Shown here one piece after another: positions 26,577 to 36,209 of a stretch of 64,000 nt of DNA; the stretch's first letter is position 1, and each line of letters opens with the position of its first letter. The position numbers were made by a program, and so were the translations under genes. The notes under the pieces are model-generated. The model saw nothing but the letters and a program-made list of their open reading frames with translations. It did no database searches and had not been told where the DNA came from. Origin of the DNA: Verrucosispora sioxanthis (GTDB taxonomy: Bacteria > Actinomycetota > Actinomycetes > Mycobacteriales > Micromonosporaceae); contig NZ_SAIY01000004.1 of the NCBI RefSeq assembly GCF_010560025.1, forward strand, positions 248,001 to 312,000. The letters run 5' to 3'.

Positions 26577-27425
26577 TCAGTACGAGTAGAAGCCCTGGCC
26601 GGTCTTGCGGCCCAGATCGCCCGCGGTGGCCATGCGCTGCAACAGCTCCGGCGGGAAGAACTTCTCGTCGGCGGTGTCGGTGTAGATGTTGCGGGTGGCG
26701 TTCAACAGCACGTCGACACCGGTCAGGTCGACCGTGGCCAGCGGACCCATCGCGTGCCCGAAGCCGAGCCGGCAGGCGATGTCCAGGTCCTCGGCGGAGA
26801 TCACGCCGGCCTCGACCAGCTTGACCGCCTCCATGGCCAGGGCGCAGATCAACCGGGTGGTGACGAAGCCGGCGATGTCGCGGTTCACCACCACGACGGT
26901 CTTGCCGATCTCCTCGGCGAAGGACTTCGCCCGCTCCAGGGTGGCGTCGCTGGTCTTGTAGCCACGCACCAGCTCACAGAGCTTCATCATCGGCACCGGC
27001 GAGAAGAAGTGGGTGCCGACGACCGCCTCCGGGCGCTCGGTGGCCGTCGCGATCTGGGTCACCGGGATCGCCGAGGTGTTGGTGGCCAGCACCGCGTCCG
27101 CCTTGCAGATCTTGTCCAGCGCGCGGAACACCTCGTGCTTGATCTCCAGCTTCTCGAAGACCGCCTCGACGACGATGTCCGCGTCGCCGGCCGCCTCCAG
27201 CTCGGTGGTGGTGGTGATCCGCCCGAGCGTCGCCTCGACCTCGTCGTCGGAGAGCTTGCCCTTCTCCGCGAACTTCGCCAGCGACCGCCGGATGCCGTCC
27301 AGACCACGCGTCGTCGCCGTCTCGTCCAGATCCCGCAGCACCACCTGCCAGCCGGCCTGCGCCGCCACCTGGGCGATGCCCGAACCCATCAGACCGGCAC
27401 CGATGACCGCGAGTCGACCCGCCAT
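26577..27425 (-). CDS. hbd: 3-Hydroxybutyryl-CoA dehydrogenase
   Basis: A 282-residue single-module dehydrogenase that reduces acetoacetyl-CoA to (S)-3-hydroxybutyryl-CoA. NAD motif VIGAGLMGSGIAQ at residues 7-19, NTSAIPVTQI with the conserved Ser, catalytic His in VGTHFFSPVPMMKLCELV with the Glu of the CELV segment, DIAGFVTTRL in place of the usual Asn region, and GLGHAMGPLATVDL-like C-terminal domain (written GFGHAMGPLATVDL). ATG 27425 has GAGGGAG 8 bases upstream; an in-frame extension to 27464 would run into the -10 box. Regulated by an upstream site D motif. It is distinct from the double-module enzyme at 15488-17326. Confidence 0.92.
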   Translation of the reverse strand: MAGRLAVIGAGLMGSGIAQVAAQAGWQVVLRDLDETATTRGLDGIRRSLAKFAEKGKLSDDEVEATLGRITTTTELEAAGDADIVVEAVFEKLEIKHEVFRALDKICKADAVLATNTSAIPVTQIATATERPEAVVGTHFFSPVPMMKLCELVRGYKTSDATLERAKSFAEEIGKTVVVVNRDIAGFVTTRLICALAMEAVKLVEAGVISAEDLDIACRLGFGHAMGPLATVDLTGVDVLLNATRNIYTDTADEKFFPPELLQRMATAGDLGRKTGQGFYSY

Positions 27426-27462
27426 GCTGCTACTCCCTCGCTGCGAATGAGTGTCTGCCTGC

Positions 27463-27495
27463 ACCCTAGTCGGCGAGCCTGAACGATGGCTAAGT
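27463..27495 (-). promoter_or_regulatory. hbd promoter with shared operator (site D)
   Basis: On the minus strand 27495-27479 reads ACTTAGCCATCGTTCAG. Ten bases downstream is TAGGGT (27468-27463), the same spacing as between motif and -10 box at icmA. The hbd start is 37 bases further on. The motif begins 4 bases before the murA stop. Confidence 0.6.
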
Positions 27496-27498
27496 CGC

Positions 27499-28941
27499 TC
27501 AGATGGTCAGCTCGGGTTCCTCCGGCGCGGTCGCCCGCTCCACCTCGATGCCCAGCGCCCGCAGGTCGGCCACGAAGTCGGGATAGCCCCGGTCCACGTG
27601 GTGCACGTGGGACACCTCGGTCACCCCGTCGGCGCAGAGCCCGGCGATGATGAGCCCGGCGCCGGCCCGGATGTCGGTCGCGCGGACCGGCGCGCCGGAG
27701 AGCCGCTCCCGGCCGCGTACCACCGCGTGATGCCCGTCGGTCTTGATGTCCGCGCCCAGCCGCATCATCTCGTTGGCGAACATGAACCGGCCGTCGAAGA
27801 TGTTCTCGGTGATCAGCGAGGCGCCCTCGCTGAGCGCGGCGAGCCCGATCGCCATCGGCAACAGGTCGGTGGCGAAGCCCGGATAGGGCAACGTGACCAC
27901 GTCCACCGCGCGGGGCCGGTCGTCCATGCGTACCCGGAAGCTGTCCGCCCGGGTCTCCACCATGCCGCCGGCCGTGACCACCTTGTCGAGCGCGACCTCC
28001 AGGAACGCGGGGTCGAGGCCGGTCACGGTCACGTCGCCACGGGTCATCGCCGCGCCGAACGCCCAGGTTCCCGCGACGATCCGGTCCCCCACCGTGGCGT
28101 GCCGGACCGGACTCAGCCGGGGTACGCCGACGATGGTGATCGTCGAGGTGCCCTCACCGTCGATGAGCGCACCCATCCGCTGGAGCATCGTGCAGATGTC
28201 GACGATCTCGGGCTCCCGGGCCGCGTTGTCGATCACGGTGGTGCCCTCCGCCAGCACCGCCGCCATGACGAGGTTCTCGGTCGCCCCGACGCTGGGGAAG
28301 TCCAGCATGATCTCCGCGCCCCGCAGCCCGTCCGGGGCCGAGGCGATCACGAAGCCGTGCTCGCCGGAGATGTCGGCACCCATCCGGGTCAACCCGGAGA
28401 TGTGCATGTCCAGACCCCGGGAGCCGATCGCGTCACCACCCGGATGGGCCACCCGCACGTACCCGCGTCGGGCCAGCAACGGCCCCAGCACGCAGATCGA
28501 CGCCCGCAGCCGGCGGACCAGGTCGTAGTCTGCCTCGACGCCGGGCTGCTCCGGCACGTCGATGGTGACCGAACGGGACCGGGCCACCCCGCCGACCGCC
28601 ACCATCGGGTCCACCGGATCGTCGGCGTCGAACCGTACGCCGCAACCGAGGCGGCGCAGCACCTCACCCATGATCGCGATGTCGGTGATCCGGGGCACAT
28701 TCGTGATCACCGTACGACCGGGCGCGAGCAGCGCGGCGGCCATCAGCTTCAACGCCGAGTTCTTCGCACCGACCACGTGCACGGTGCCGGCGAGCCGGGC
28801 GCCACCGCGCACCCGGATGACGTCGACGTCGGCGAGCGCGGCGTCACCGGCGTCACCCGGGCCGACGCCCGCCGGCCAACCCGCGCCGTCGTCCGGTCGG
28901 GCCGGGATCGTCAGGTCCGGTATCCGTAGGCTGTGCGTCAT
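27499..28941 (-). CDS. murA: UDP-N-acetylglucosamine 1-carboxyvinyltransferase
   Basis: A 480-residue enolpyruvyl transferase that starts peptidoglycan precursor synthesis by joining PEP to UDP-GlcNAc. The family motifs [31 protein letters not shown] and the C-terminal [10 protein letters not shown] are present. At the catalytic loop it reads [10 protein letters not shown], so Asp170 replaces the usual Cys; the same Cys-to-Asp change makes mycobacterial MurA insensitive to fosfomycin. About 38 extra residues precede the core. ATG 28941 is the closest in-frame start; it shares a CATG with the divergent adenosyltransferase start. A further start upstream (28962) would lie inside that gene. Confidence 0.93.
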   Translation of the reverse strand: MTHSLRIPDLTIPARPDDGAGWPAGVGPGDAGDAALADVDVIRVRGGARLAGTVHVVGAKNSALKLMAAALLAPGRTVITNVPRITDIAIMGEVLRRLGCGVRFDADDPVDPMVAVGGVARSRSVTIDVPEQPGVEADYDLVRRLRASICVLGPLLARRGYVRVAHPGGDAIGSRGLDMHISGLTRMGADISGEHGFVIASAPDGLRGAEIMLDFPSVGATENLVMAAVLAEGTTVIDNAAREPEIVDICTMLQRMGALIDGEGTSTITIVGVPRLSPVRHATVGDRIVAGTWAFGAAMTRGDVTVTGLDPAFLEVALDKVVTAGGMVETRADSFRVRMDDRPRAVDVVTLPYPGFATDLLPMAIGLAALSEGASLITENIFDGRFMFANEMMRLGADIKTDGHHAVVRGRERLSGAPVRATDIRAGAGLIIAGLCADGVTEVSHVHHVDRGYPDFVADLRALGIEVERATAPEEPELTI

Positions 28942-29512
28942 GGCCGTCCACCTCACGCGCATCTACACCAAGGCCGGCGACGCCGGCATGACCAGGCTGA
29001 GCAACAACGAGCAGGTGCCGAAGAACGACCCGCGGATCGCCGCGTACGCCGACGTCGACGAGTGCAACGCCGCACTCGGCGTGGCACTCGCCCTGGGCCA
29101 GCTACCCGACGGGCTCCGCGCGGTGCTGGCGTCGATCCAGAACGACCTGTTCGACGTGGGCGCCGACCTGTCCACGCCCGTCGAACCGGACCCGAAGTAC
29201 CCGCCGCTGCGGGTCACCGAGGAGTACGTCGAGCGCCTCGAGGGCTGGTGCGACGAGTACAACGCGCGCCTGAGCAAGCTCGACTCCTTCATCCTCCCCG
29301 GCGGCACCGCGGGCGCGGCGCTGCTGCACGCGGCGCGGACGATCGCCCGGCGCGCCGAGCGGTCGGCGTGGGCCCTCATCACCCACGACCCCGACCGGAC
29401 CAGCCACCTCCCGGCAAAGTATCTCAACCGGCTGTCGGATCTGCTCTTTATCCTGTCAAGAACGGCAAATCCGGACGGAGACGTGCTATGGGTGCCCGGC
29501 GGAGGCCGGTGA
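28940..29512 (+). CDS. PduO-type ATP:cob(I)alamin adenosyltransferase
   Basis: A 190-residue enzyme that attaches the 5-deoxyadenosyl group to cob(I)alamin, producing adenosylcobalamin for mutases such as IcmA and MeaA encoded here. Diagnostic N-terminal ATP motif [14 protein letters not shown], then [46 protein letters not shown] and [14 protein letters not shown], all typical of PduO/MMAB. ATG 28940 is back-to-back with the murA start (their start codons share the palindrome CATG), and no Shine-Dalgarno is visible, so a leaderless start is likely. It overlaps the following VOC gene by 25 bases. Confidence 0.92.
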   Translation: MAVHLTRIYTKAGDAGMTRLSNNEQVPKNDPRIAAYADVDECNAALGVALALGQLPDGLRAVLASIQNDLFDVGADLSTPVEPDPKYPPLRVTEEYVERLEGWCDEYNARLSKLDSFILPGGTAGAALLHAARTIARRAERSAWALITHDPDRTSHLPAKYLNRLSDLLFILSRTANPDGDVLWVPGGGR

Positions 29513-29904
29513 CCTTCGGTGCACTGCACCACGTGGAGGTCTGGATACCCGACCTGAACGCCGCAATGCGTAGCTGGGGCTGGCTGCTCGGCGAGTTGGG
29601 CTGGACGTCGTTCCAGCAGTGGCCGGTCGGCCACTCCTGGCGACTCGGCCCGACATACCTGGTGCTGGAGGCATCACCCGCACTCACCGGCACCCGGCAC
29701 GACCGGCGCGCGCCGGGCCTCAACCACCTGGCCTTCCACGCCGGCCCGGCCGCCGCCGTGGACCGGCTGGTCGAGCAGGCGCCGGCGTACGGCTGGGAGC
29801 TGCTCTTCGCCGACCGGCACCCGTACGCCGGCGGGCCCGACACGTACGCCGGGTATCTGGCGGACGGGCAGGGGTACGAGGTGGAGTTGGTGGCCTCGGG
29901 CTGA
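29488..29904 (+). CDS. VOC-fold protein (glyoxalase/bleomycin resistance-like)
   Basis: A 138-residue single-domain vicinal-oxygen-chelate protein: LHHVEVWIPDLNAAMRSW with the first metal His, LVLEASPAL, LNHLAFHAGP with a second His, and GYEVELVAS with the Glu. No specific reaction can be named. ATG 29488 lies inside the end of the adenosyltransferase gene with GGAG nearby, so it is co-translated with it. A 22-bp perfect hairpin follows. Confidence 0.85.
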   Translation: MGARRRPVTFGALHHVEVWIPDLNAAMRSWGWLLGELGWTSFQQWPVGHSWRLGPTYLVLEASPALTGTRHDRRAPGLNHLAFHAGPAAAVDRLVEQAPAYGWELLFADRHPYAGGPDTYAGYLADGQGYEVELVASG

Positions 29905-29935
29905 GCTTGTCTTCGGGTTTGGTTGCTGTTTGGGG

Positions 29936-30005
29936 GCTGGGGGCGACCGTGCCCGGCTTCGGGCGGTCAGGCTTGATCCCTGCGCCGGGCACGGTCGCCC
30001 CCAGC
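29936..30005. terminator. Long hairpin with 22-bp perfect arms, also a dispersed repeat (copy 1)
   Basis: 29936-29957 and 29984-30005 are exact reverse complements, with a 26-base loop. It lies between the converging VOC and transglycosylase genes, so it may end both transcripts. The central 44 bases (29949-29992) match 31308-31351 in inverse orientation at 37 of 44 positions, so it is also a member of a repeat family. The rest of the gap to 30194 shows nothing I recognise. Confidence 0.65.
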
Positions 30006-30194
30006 CTGACCTGGTCGGCCCTCGTCCGGGCGGAGGCCAGCCCGGGGTGGGTCTGCTGCGGTGGGTCTGTGGTCTGTGGTCGGTTGCTTCGGTGTGCGGA
30101 TACGCCGCTGGCCGGCACCCGGGTTCGGGTGCCGGCCAGCGGTTTTCTGCTCCCCCTTGTGGAGGAATGTCTTCGGTTGTCGCCTGGTCGGTTG

Positions 30195-30797
30195 TCAGCT
30201 GGTCCAGTGCTGGGCGACGAGGTCGGCGGCCTGCTGTTCCCACTGGGCGTAGTGGTCGGGGTACGCCGACACCTGCACGGTCTGGGCGGCCTGGGTCAGG
30301 GGCATGTCCTGCCAGCCGTCGACCTGCTTCAACCCCTTGAGGAAGGCCAGGGTCGAGTACTCGGGGTCGGTGATCTGCTCCACCGTGCCCCAGCCGGAGG
30401 ACGGGCGCTGCTGGAACAGGCCCTGCGAGTCGTGGTCGTTGCGGTCACCCAGGTGACCCAGGTTCTCCAGCTTCGACTCCTGCAACGCGGTCGCGATCGA
30501 CACCACGGCGGCACGCTCGTCCATGCCGGCCTTCTTCGTCGCGGCGATGATCGCCTTGACGTTGTCGATCTGCTCGTCGTTCAGCTCGACGTGCGACTGG
30601 TTGGACGGGGTGCCGTGCGGCAGCAGCTTGCCCATGTCCGGCTTGTCGGCCCGCACCACGTCGGCCTGCACCGCCGCGACCGGGGCGGTCGTGACCGGGG
30701 TGGTGTCGGCGTGAGCGGCCACCGGACCGGCGAACAGACCACCGGTGAACGCCAGACCCGCGATACCCAGCACGCTCTTCCGCAGCATCGTGTTCAT
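30195..30797 (-). CDS. Secreted lysozyme/transglycosylase-like protein
   Basis: A 200-residue protein with a cleavable signal peptide (LRKSVLGIAGLAFTGGLFAG, then AAHAD) and a C-terminal domain of the small actinobacterial transglycosylase-like type: IVSIATALQESKL-like segment (here VVSIATALQESKLENL, with the probable catalytic Glu), GDRNDHDSQGLFQQRPSSGWG, DPEYSTLAFLKGL, and a final AYPDHYAQWEQQAADLV. Such domains cut or bind peptidoglycan and resemble the resuscitation-factor family. A linker of about 60 residues separates signal and domain. The gene is alone, flanked by repeat-rich noncoding DNA, with a leader that contains a CCCCCTTTTTTGTTT tract (minus strand). Confidence 0.8.
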   Translation of the reverse strand: MNTMLRKSVLGIAGLAFTGGLFAGPVAAHADTTPVTTAPVAAVQADVVRADKPDMGKLLPHGTPSNQSHVELNDEQIDNVKAIIAATKKAGMDERAAVVSIATALQESKLENLGHLGDRNDHDSQGLFQQRPSSGWGTVEQITDPEYSTLAFLKGLKQVDGWQDMPLTQAAQTVQVSAYPDHYAQWEQQAADLVAQHWTS

Positions 30798-30945
30798 CAC
30801 AGAAGCTCCATTCGGGGGTCGACGCACACACACCCACAGGGGGGACGGGGCGCGCACACGCAAGCACCACAAAGGCGCCCAAACAAAAAAGGGGGAAAGT
30901 CCTTCCGGCACGCGGGGCGTATCGCCGCTTCGCATCGCCGGGACC

Positions 30946-31107
30946 ATGTCCAACGACCGCCGGCCCGCCATCATTCCCGGGGGCCCGCACCCACCCTGGC
31001 GGGCGGTGTCCTCCACGGTCGTTCGGGCATGTCCAACGACCACCGGCCCGCCATCATTCCAGGGCCCGCACCCACCCTGGCGGGCGGTGTCTTCCTCGGC
31101 CGTTCAC
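30946..31107. repeat. Two tandem copies of an 83-base palindromic element
   Basis: A unit starting ATGTCCAACGACC occurs at 30946 and again at 31029, period 83, with only a few differences. Inside each unit GCCCGCCA pairs with TGGCGGGC, and in the first copy AACGACC also pairs with GGTCGTT, so each unit folds into a long two-part hairpin. The element lies 150-310 bases upstream of the transglycosylase start. Confidence 0.75.
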
Positions 31108-31307
31108 CCGTACACAACGCCCCCGGGCCCGCACCCATTCCACCCCGAGCCACGCCCAGAACCCGACACCCACCCCCAAACCCCGACAACCCGCAATCTT
31201 GGTCCGACAACGCCCACCAAAGGGCACAACCGCACCAAGATCCACACCAAACGCTGACCCCTCCCGCACGACAAGGAAGGGTGTGACCCGCACCCGCCGC
31301 ACCCGCC

Positions 31308-31351
31308 GCACCCGGCCCCGGGGCCAAGCCTGACCGCCCAAAGCCGGGCAC
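31308..31351 (+). repeat. Dispersed 44-base repeat, copy 2
   Basis: Matches the centre of the hairpin at 29949-29992 (reverse strand) at 37 of 44 positions, including an unbroken AAGCCTGACCGCCC. Here the outer arms are missing, leaving a short CCCGGC/GCCGGG stem. Confidence 0.65.
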
Positions 31352-31402
31352 AATAGCCAAACTTCCCCCCGGCAGCGCCCCACACCCCACAGCACCCACA
31401 GT

Positions 31403-31463
31403 GTTGACCATGAGGTTAGCGGCAGTTTTGGAGATCAATAACGCCGCCAACCTCATGATCAAC
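31403..31463. repeat. Inverted repeat with 21-bp arms and an AT-rich loop
   Basis: GTTGACCATGAGGTTAGCGGC (21 bases, 31403-31423) pairs with 31443-31463 at 19 of 21 positions; the 19-base loop is unusually AT-rich for this genome. The remaining noncoding DNA between 30798 and 31528 is C-rich and shows no supported gene. Confidence 0.7.
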
Positions 31464-31528
31464 AGGGAAGGCGGCGAGCTGCGGGGAGCGGGGGTGAGTA
31501 GCGGGAAGCGGCGGGGGTGGGGCTGGGG

Positions 31529-31984
31529 TTAGGCGGCGGGCCAATCTTGGGAGGCCATACGTGGCGAGACCGCCCCCGGAGGGGCGGCCTCGAGCCAGGA
31601 GAGGAACCCGGTGACGGTGGATCGTGCCATGGCGATCTCGACCGGGGCGTGTCGACTGGTACAGCGGAGGATGATCCAGTCGGCCGGCATGGACATTCGT
31701 TCCTGCCCCTCGGGCAGTCGCCGTCGTTCGACCGCCAGCCCTTCACGGGACAGCACCCGCTTGGGGCGTACAGCGAAACTGAACATCCGGTACCAGCGGA
31801 GTTCGTCGCCGACGAAGCGGCCGAAACCGGGTGACCAGCCGCGACCGTCGAGCATGGTGGAGGTCCGGACACTCAGCCGGATTATGCCTCCGCTACGGGT
31901 GACCAGAGCCCGCCGGACGAAGAGAAACAGGAACGCGCCGAGGAGCACGGCGACGCCGATCCCGACCCCTTCGACGATCTCCAT
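31529..31984 (-). CDS. DUF2550 membrane-anchored protein
   Basis: A 151-residue protein with one N-terminal membrane segment (VGIGVAVLLGAFLFLFVRRALV) and a cytoplasmic domain of the DUF2550 family (GGIIRLSVRTS, WSPGFGRFVGDELRWYRMFSF, ADWIILRC, MARSTVTGFLSWLEAAPPG). The family is usually encoded directly after the ATP synthase epsilon gene in actinobacteria, as here, 12 bases downstream; its function is unknown. It is probably transcribed with atpC. Confidence 0.88.
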   Translation of the reverse strand: MEIVEGVGIGVAVLLGAFLFLFVRRALVTRSGGIIRLSVRTSTMLDGRGWSPGFGRFVGDELRWYRMFSFAVRPKRVLSREGLAVERRRLPEGQERMSMPADWIILRCTSRHAPVEIAMARSTVTGFLSWLEAAPPGAVSPRMASQDWPAA

Positions 31985-31996
31985 CGGCGGGTCGGC

Positions 31997-32281
31997 TCAG
32001 TTGCCGGAAGCCGCGGCGGCCGGAGTGGCGGTCTCGGCCAGTACGGTCACGCCCTGCTCGCTGACCGACAGGAAGCCGCCAGCCACGTCGTAGCTGAGCT
32101 GCTCACCCCCGGGGAGCTTGATGCGTACCTGGCCGGGCTCGGCGAGCTGGCCGAGCAGGGGCGCGTGCCCCGGCAGCACACCCAGCTCACCCTCGGTCGT
32201 CCGGGCCATGACCATCTCGGCCGTGCCGGACCAGACCTTTTCCTCGACGGCCACGAGCTGGACGTTAAGCTGCTCTGCCAC
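31997..32281 (-). CDS. atpC: F1F0 ATP synthase epsilon subunit
   Basis: A 94-residue epsilon subunit (central stalk, regulation of F1). The beta-sandwich domain is complete: LNVQLVAVEEKVWSGTAEMVMARTTEGELGVLPGHAPLLGQL (read in pieces) and GGFLSVSEQGVTVLAE. The C-terminal helical hairpin of the E. coli type is missing, as is common for short actinobacterial forms. GTG 32281 has AAGGAGA. Unusually, it is not next to atpD: an LCP gene and a terminator lie between, and a TAGAAT box suggests its own promoter. Confidence 0.93.
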   Translation of the reverse strand: MAEQLNVQLVAVEEKVWSGTAEMVMARTTEGELGVLPGHAPLLGQLAEPGQVRIKLPGGEQLSYDVAGGFLSVSEQGVTVLAETATPAAAASGN

Positions 32282-32314
32282 GCTGTCTCCTTGCTGAGGC
32301 GGCGGATTGGGGAA

Positions 32315-32345
32315 ATTCTAGTCGCGCCCGGGACCTGTTCTTCAG
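32315..32345 (-). promoter_or_regulatory. Probable separate promoter of atpC
   Basis: TAGAAT (32320-32315, minus strand) is a near-perfect -10 box; CTGAAG lies 19 bases upstream. The predicted leader is about 27 bases with an AAGGAGA ribosome binding site. Confidence 0.55.
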
Positions 32346-32371
32346 GCGGGTGCCAAGACCCGCGGCCACGA

Positions 32372-33517
32372 TCAGCTCCTGTTCACCAGCTTCGGATGTT
32401 CGAGCAGGAACGGGTCCAACAGGTCCCGCTCCAGAGCGACGAAGAAGTCGTCCACCTCGGGCGCGAACTGTTCACCGAGGTACTTGCCGTTCTCCTTGAT
32501 TCCGCCACCCGGCAGCTTGATCATCTGGATGTTGCCGGGCCGGATGTCCTTGAGCGCGACGGCGAAGTCGACCACGCTGTGCCCCCGGCCGCTGAAGATC
32601 AGCGACTCGCCGGCCGCACGGAGCACCTTGTCCAGCTTCACCGGGTTGGTCACCACGTCGGCGCTCAGCGCCTGACCGGCCATCGCCTTGACGAACTGCT
32701 GCTGGTGCCGCTGCCGGCCGTAGTCGCCGTCGGGGACACCGTTCTCCGGGTACCGCTGGCGGACGTAGTCCAGCGCCTGCCAACCGCTCAGGTGCTGCTT
32801 ACCCTTCGGGTAGACCGCCTGCGGCCCGATGTAACCCTCGCCGTTGGGGTTGCCCTGGCGGTGCTTGCCGTTCGGCTCCCGGTGCTCCGAGCGGACCTCC
32901 CGCTCGATCTTCATCGTGACGCCGCCCATGGCGTCGACGATCTTCTGGAAGCCGGAGAAGTTGATGATCGCGCCGGCGTCGAACCGCTTGATGCCGGTGA
33001 CCCGCTGCACCGTGATGGCGAGCAGTTCGAAGCCCTTTGCCGCGTCCGGCTTCCCACCGGGCACCCGGCTGCCGTACGACATCGCGGCGTTCAGCTTTGT
33101 GGTGTCGCCGGGAAAGTCGGCCTTCTCGAACGGCGGGATCTCCACGTAGAGATCGCGCGGCAGGGAGAAGAGGTACGCCCGGTCCATCTCCTTCGGCACG
33201 TGAAGCACCATGATCGCGTCGGACAGCGGCGGGGTGTCCTTGTCGCGCGGGTCGATGCCGACCAGCAGGATGTTGAGCGGGCCCTTGATGTCGCTCTTGG
33301 CAGTGGCGCCGGCCGCCTGGTCGCCGAAGAGGTCCGCCTTGCCGACTGCGCCCTCGTAGCGGGCCATCAGCGCTTCCGCGCCCACCAGGCTGGTCCCGCT
33401 GAGCACCATCAGGACAACGCCGAAGATGGTGCAGAGCTGCGCCCAGCGGGGCACGCCCCGCCACACCGACGAGCGCCCACCACGCTTGCCGCGTCTGCCG
33501 GCCTTACCCACAAGCAT
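32372..33517 (-). CDS. LytR-CpsA-Psr (LCP) family cell-wall glycopolymer ligase
   Basis: A 381-residue membrane-anchored protein: Arg/Lys-rich cytoplasmic tail (residues 1-25), one membrane segment (LCTIFGVVLMVLSGTSLVG), then the extracellular LCP domain with NILLVGIDPRD, SDAIMVLHVP, LFSLPRDLYVEIP (the SxPRD motif that holds pyrophosphate), KLNAAMSYG, IINFSGFQKIVDAMGGV and ALDYVRQRYP...DYGRQRHQQQF. LCP enzymes attach teichoic-acid-like or arabinogalactan polymers to peptidoglycan. It sits between atpD and atpC, an unexpected place for it. ATG 33517 has a CGGAG just upstream. Confidence 0.9.
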   Translation of the reverse strand: MLVGKAGRRGKRGGRSSVWRGVPRWAQLCTIFGVVLMVLSGTSLVGAEALMARYEGAVGKADLFGDQAAGATAKSDIKGPLNILLVGIDPRDKDTPPLSDAIMVLHVPKEMDRAYLFSLPRDLYVEIPPFEKADFPGDTTKLNAAMSYGSRVPGGKPDAAKGFELLAITVQRVTGIKRFDAGAIINFSGFQKIVDAMGGVTMKIEREVRSEHREPNGKHRQGNPNGEGYIGPQAVYPKGKQHLSGWQALDYVRQRYPENGVPDGDYGRQRHQQQFVKAMAGQALSADVVTNPVKLDKVLRAAGESLIFSGRGHSVVDFAVALKDIRPGNIQMIKLPGGGIKENGKYLGEQFAPEVDDFFVALERDLLDPFLLEHPKLVNRS

Positions 33518-33752
33518 CTCCGTTCGTCACGCCCCCGGGGGGAAGTACGGGCGCGCGGGGCCGAATGGTTTAACCAATCAACGCTCATCGGCGCATGAGC
33601 GTGGCTGTGCGGTGTCCGACGACATGCGCCGGGCCGTGCCTCGGCCCGGCTCGGGTTGCCTTCCTGGACATCGCACCGACGGTATCTCGCAGTCGGCGTG
33701 ATCGCCGAGCACGGGAAACCGGCAGCGGCGATGGTACGTCGCGAAGATGAAC

Positions 33753-33791
33753 AGAAGGCCGCCCCGGGGTTACCGGGACGGCCTTCTTTTT
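33753..33791. terminator. Strong intrinsic terminator downstream of atpD
   Basis: A 15-bp stem (33753-33767 with 33773-33787, one mismatch) around GGTTA, followed on the plus strand by five T. On the minus strand it follows the atpD stop by 26 bases; there the tract after the stem is the weaker TGTTCATCTT. It may stop transcription both ways. The gap 33518-33752 holds two small palindromes (33566-33576 and 33581-33602) and no clear gene. Confidence 0.75.
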
Positions 33792-33816
33792 CGTGTCTCG
33801 CGGAGGAAACGAAGGT

Positions 33817-36200
<2,384 letters not shown>

Positions 36201-36209
36201 GGCCCGGCC

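Noticed and set aside
30798..31040. A c-di-AMP (ydaO-type) riboswitch before the transglycosylase gene
   Set aside because: Such genes often carry one in actinobacteria, but I could not find the conserved core sequence of that riboswitch in the leader; a covariance-model search would be decisive.
31054..31462. Overlapping minus-strand open frames in the repeat region
   Set aside because: Gly/Val/Arg-rich translations of palindromic DNA without ribosome binding sites or family features.
33690..33750. A tRNA-like fold in the atpD-LCP gap
   Set aside because: No acceptor stem with a proper T-loop or anticodon arm could be traced.
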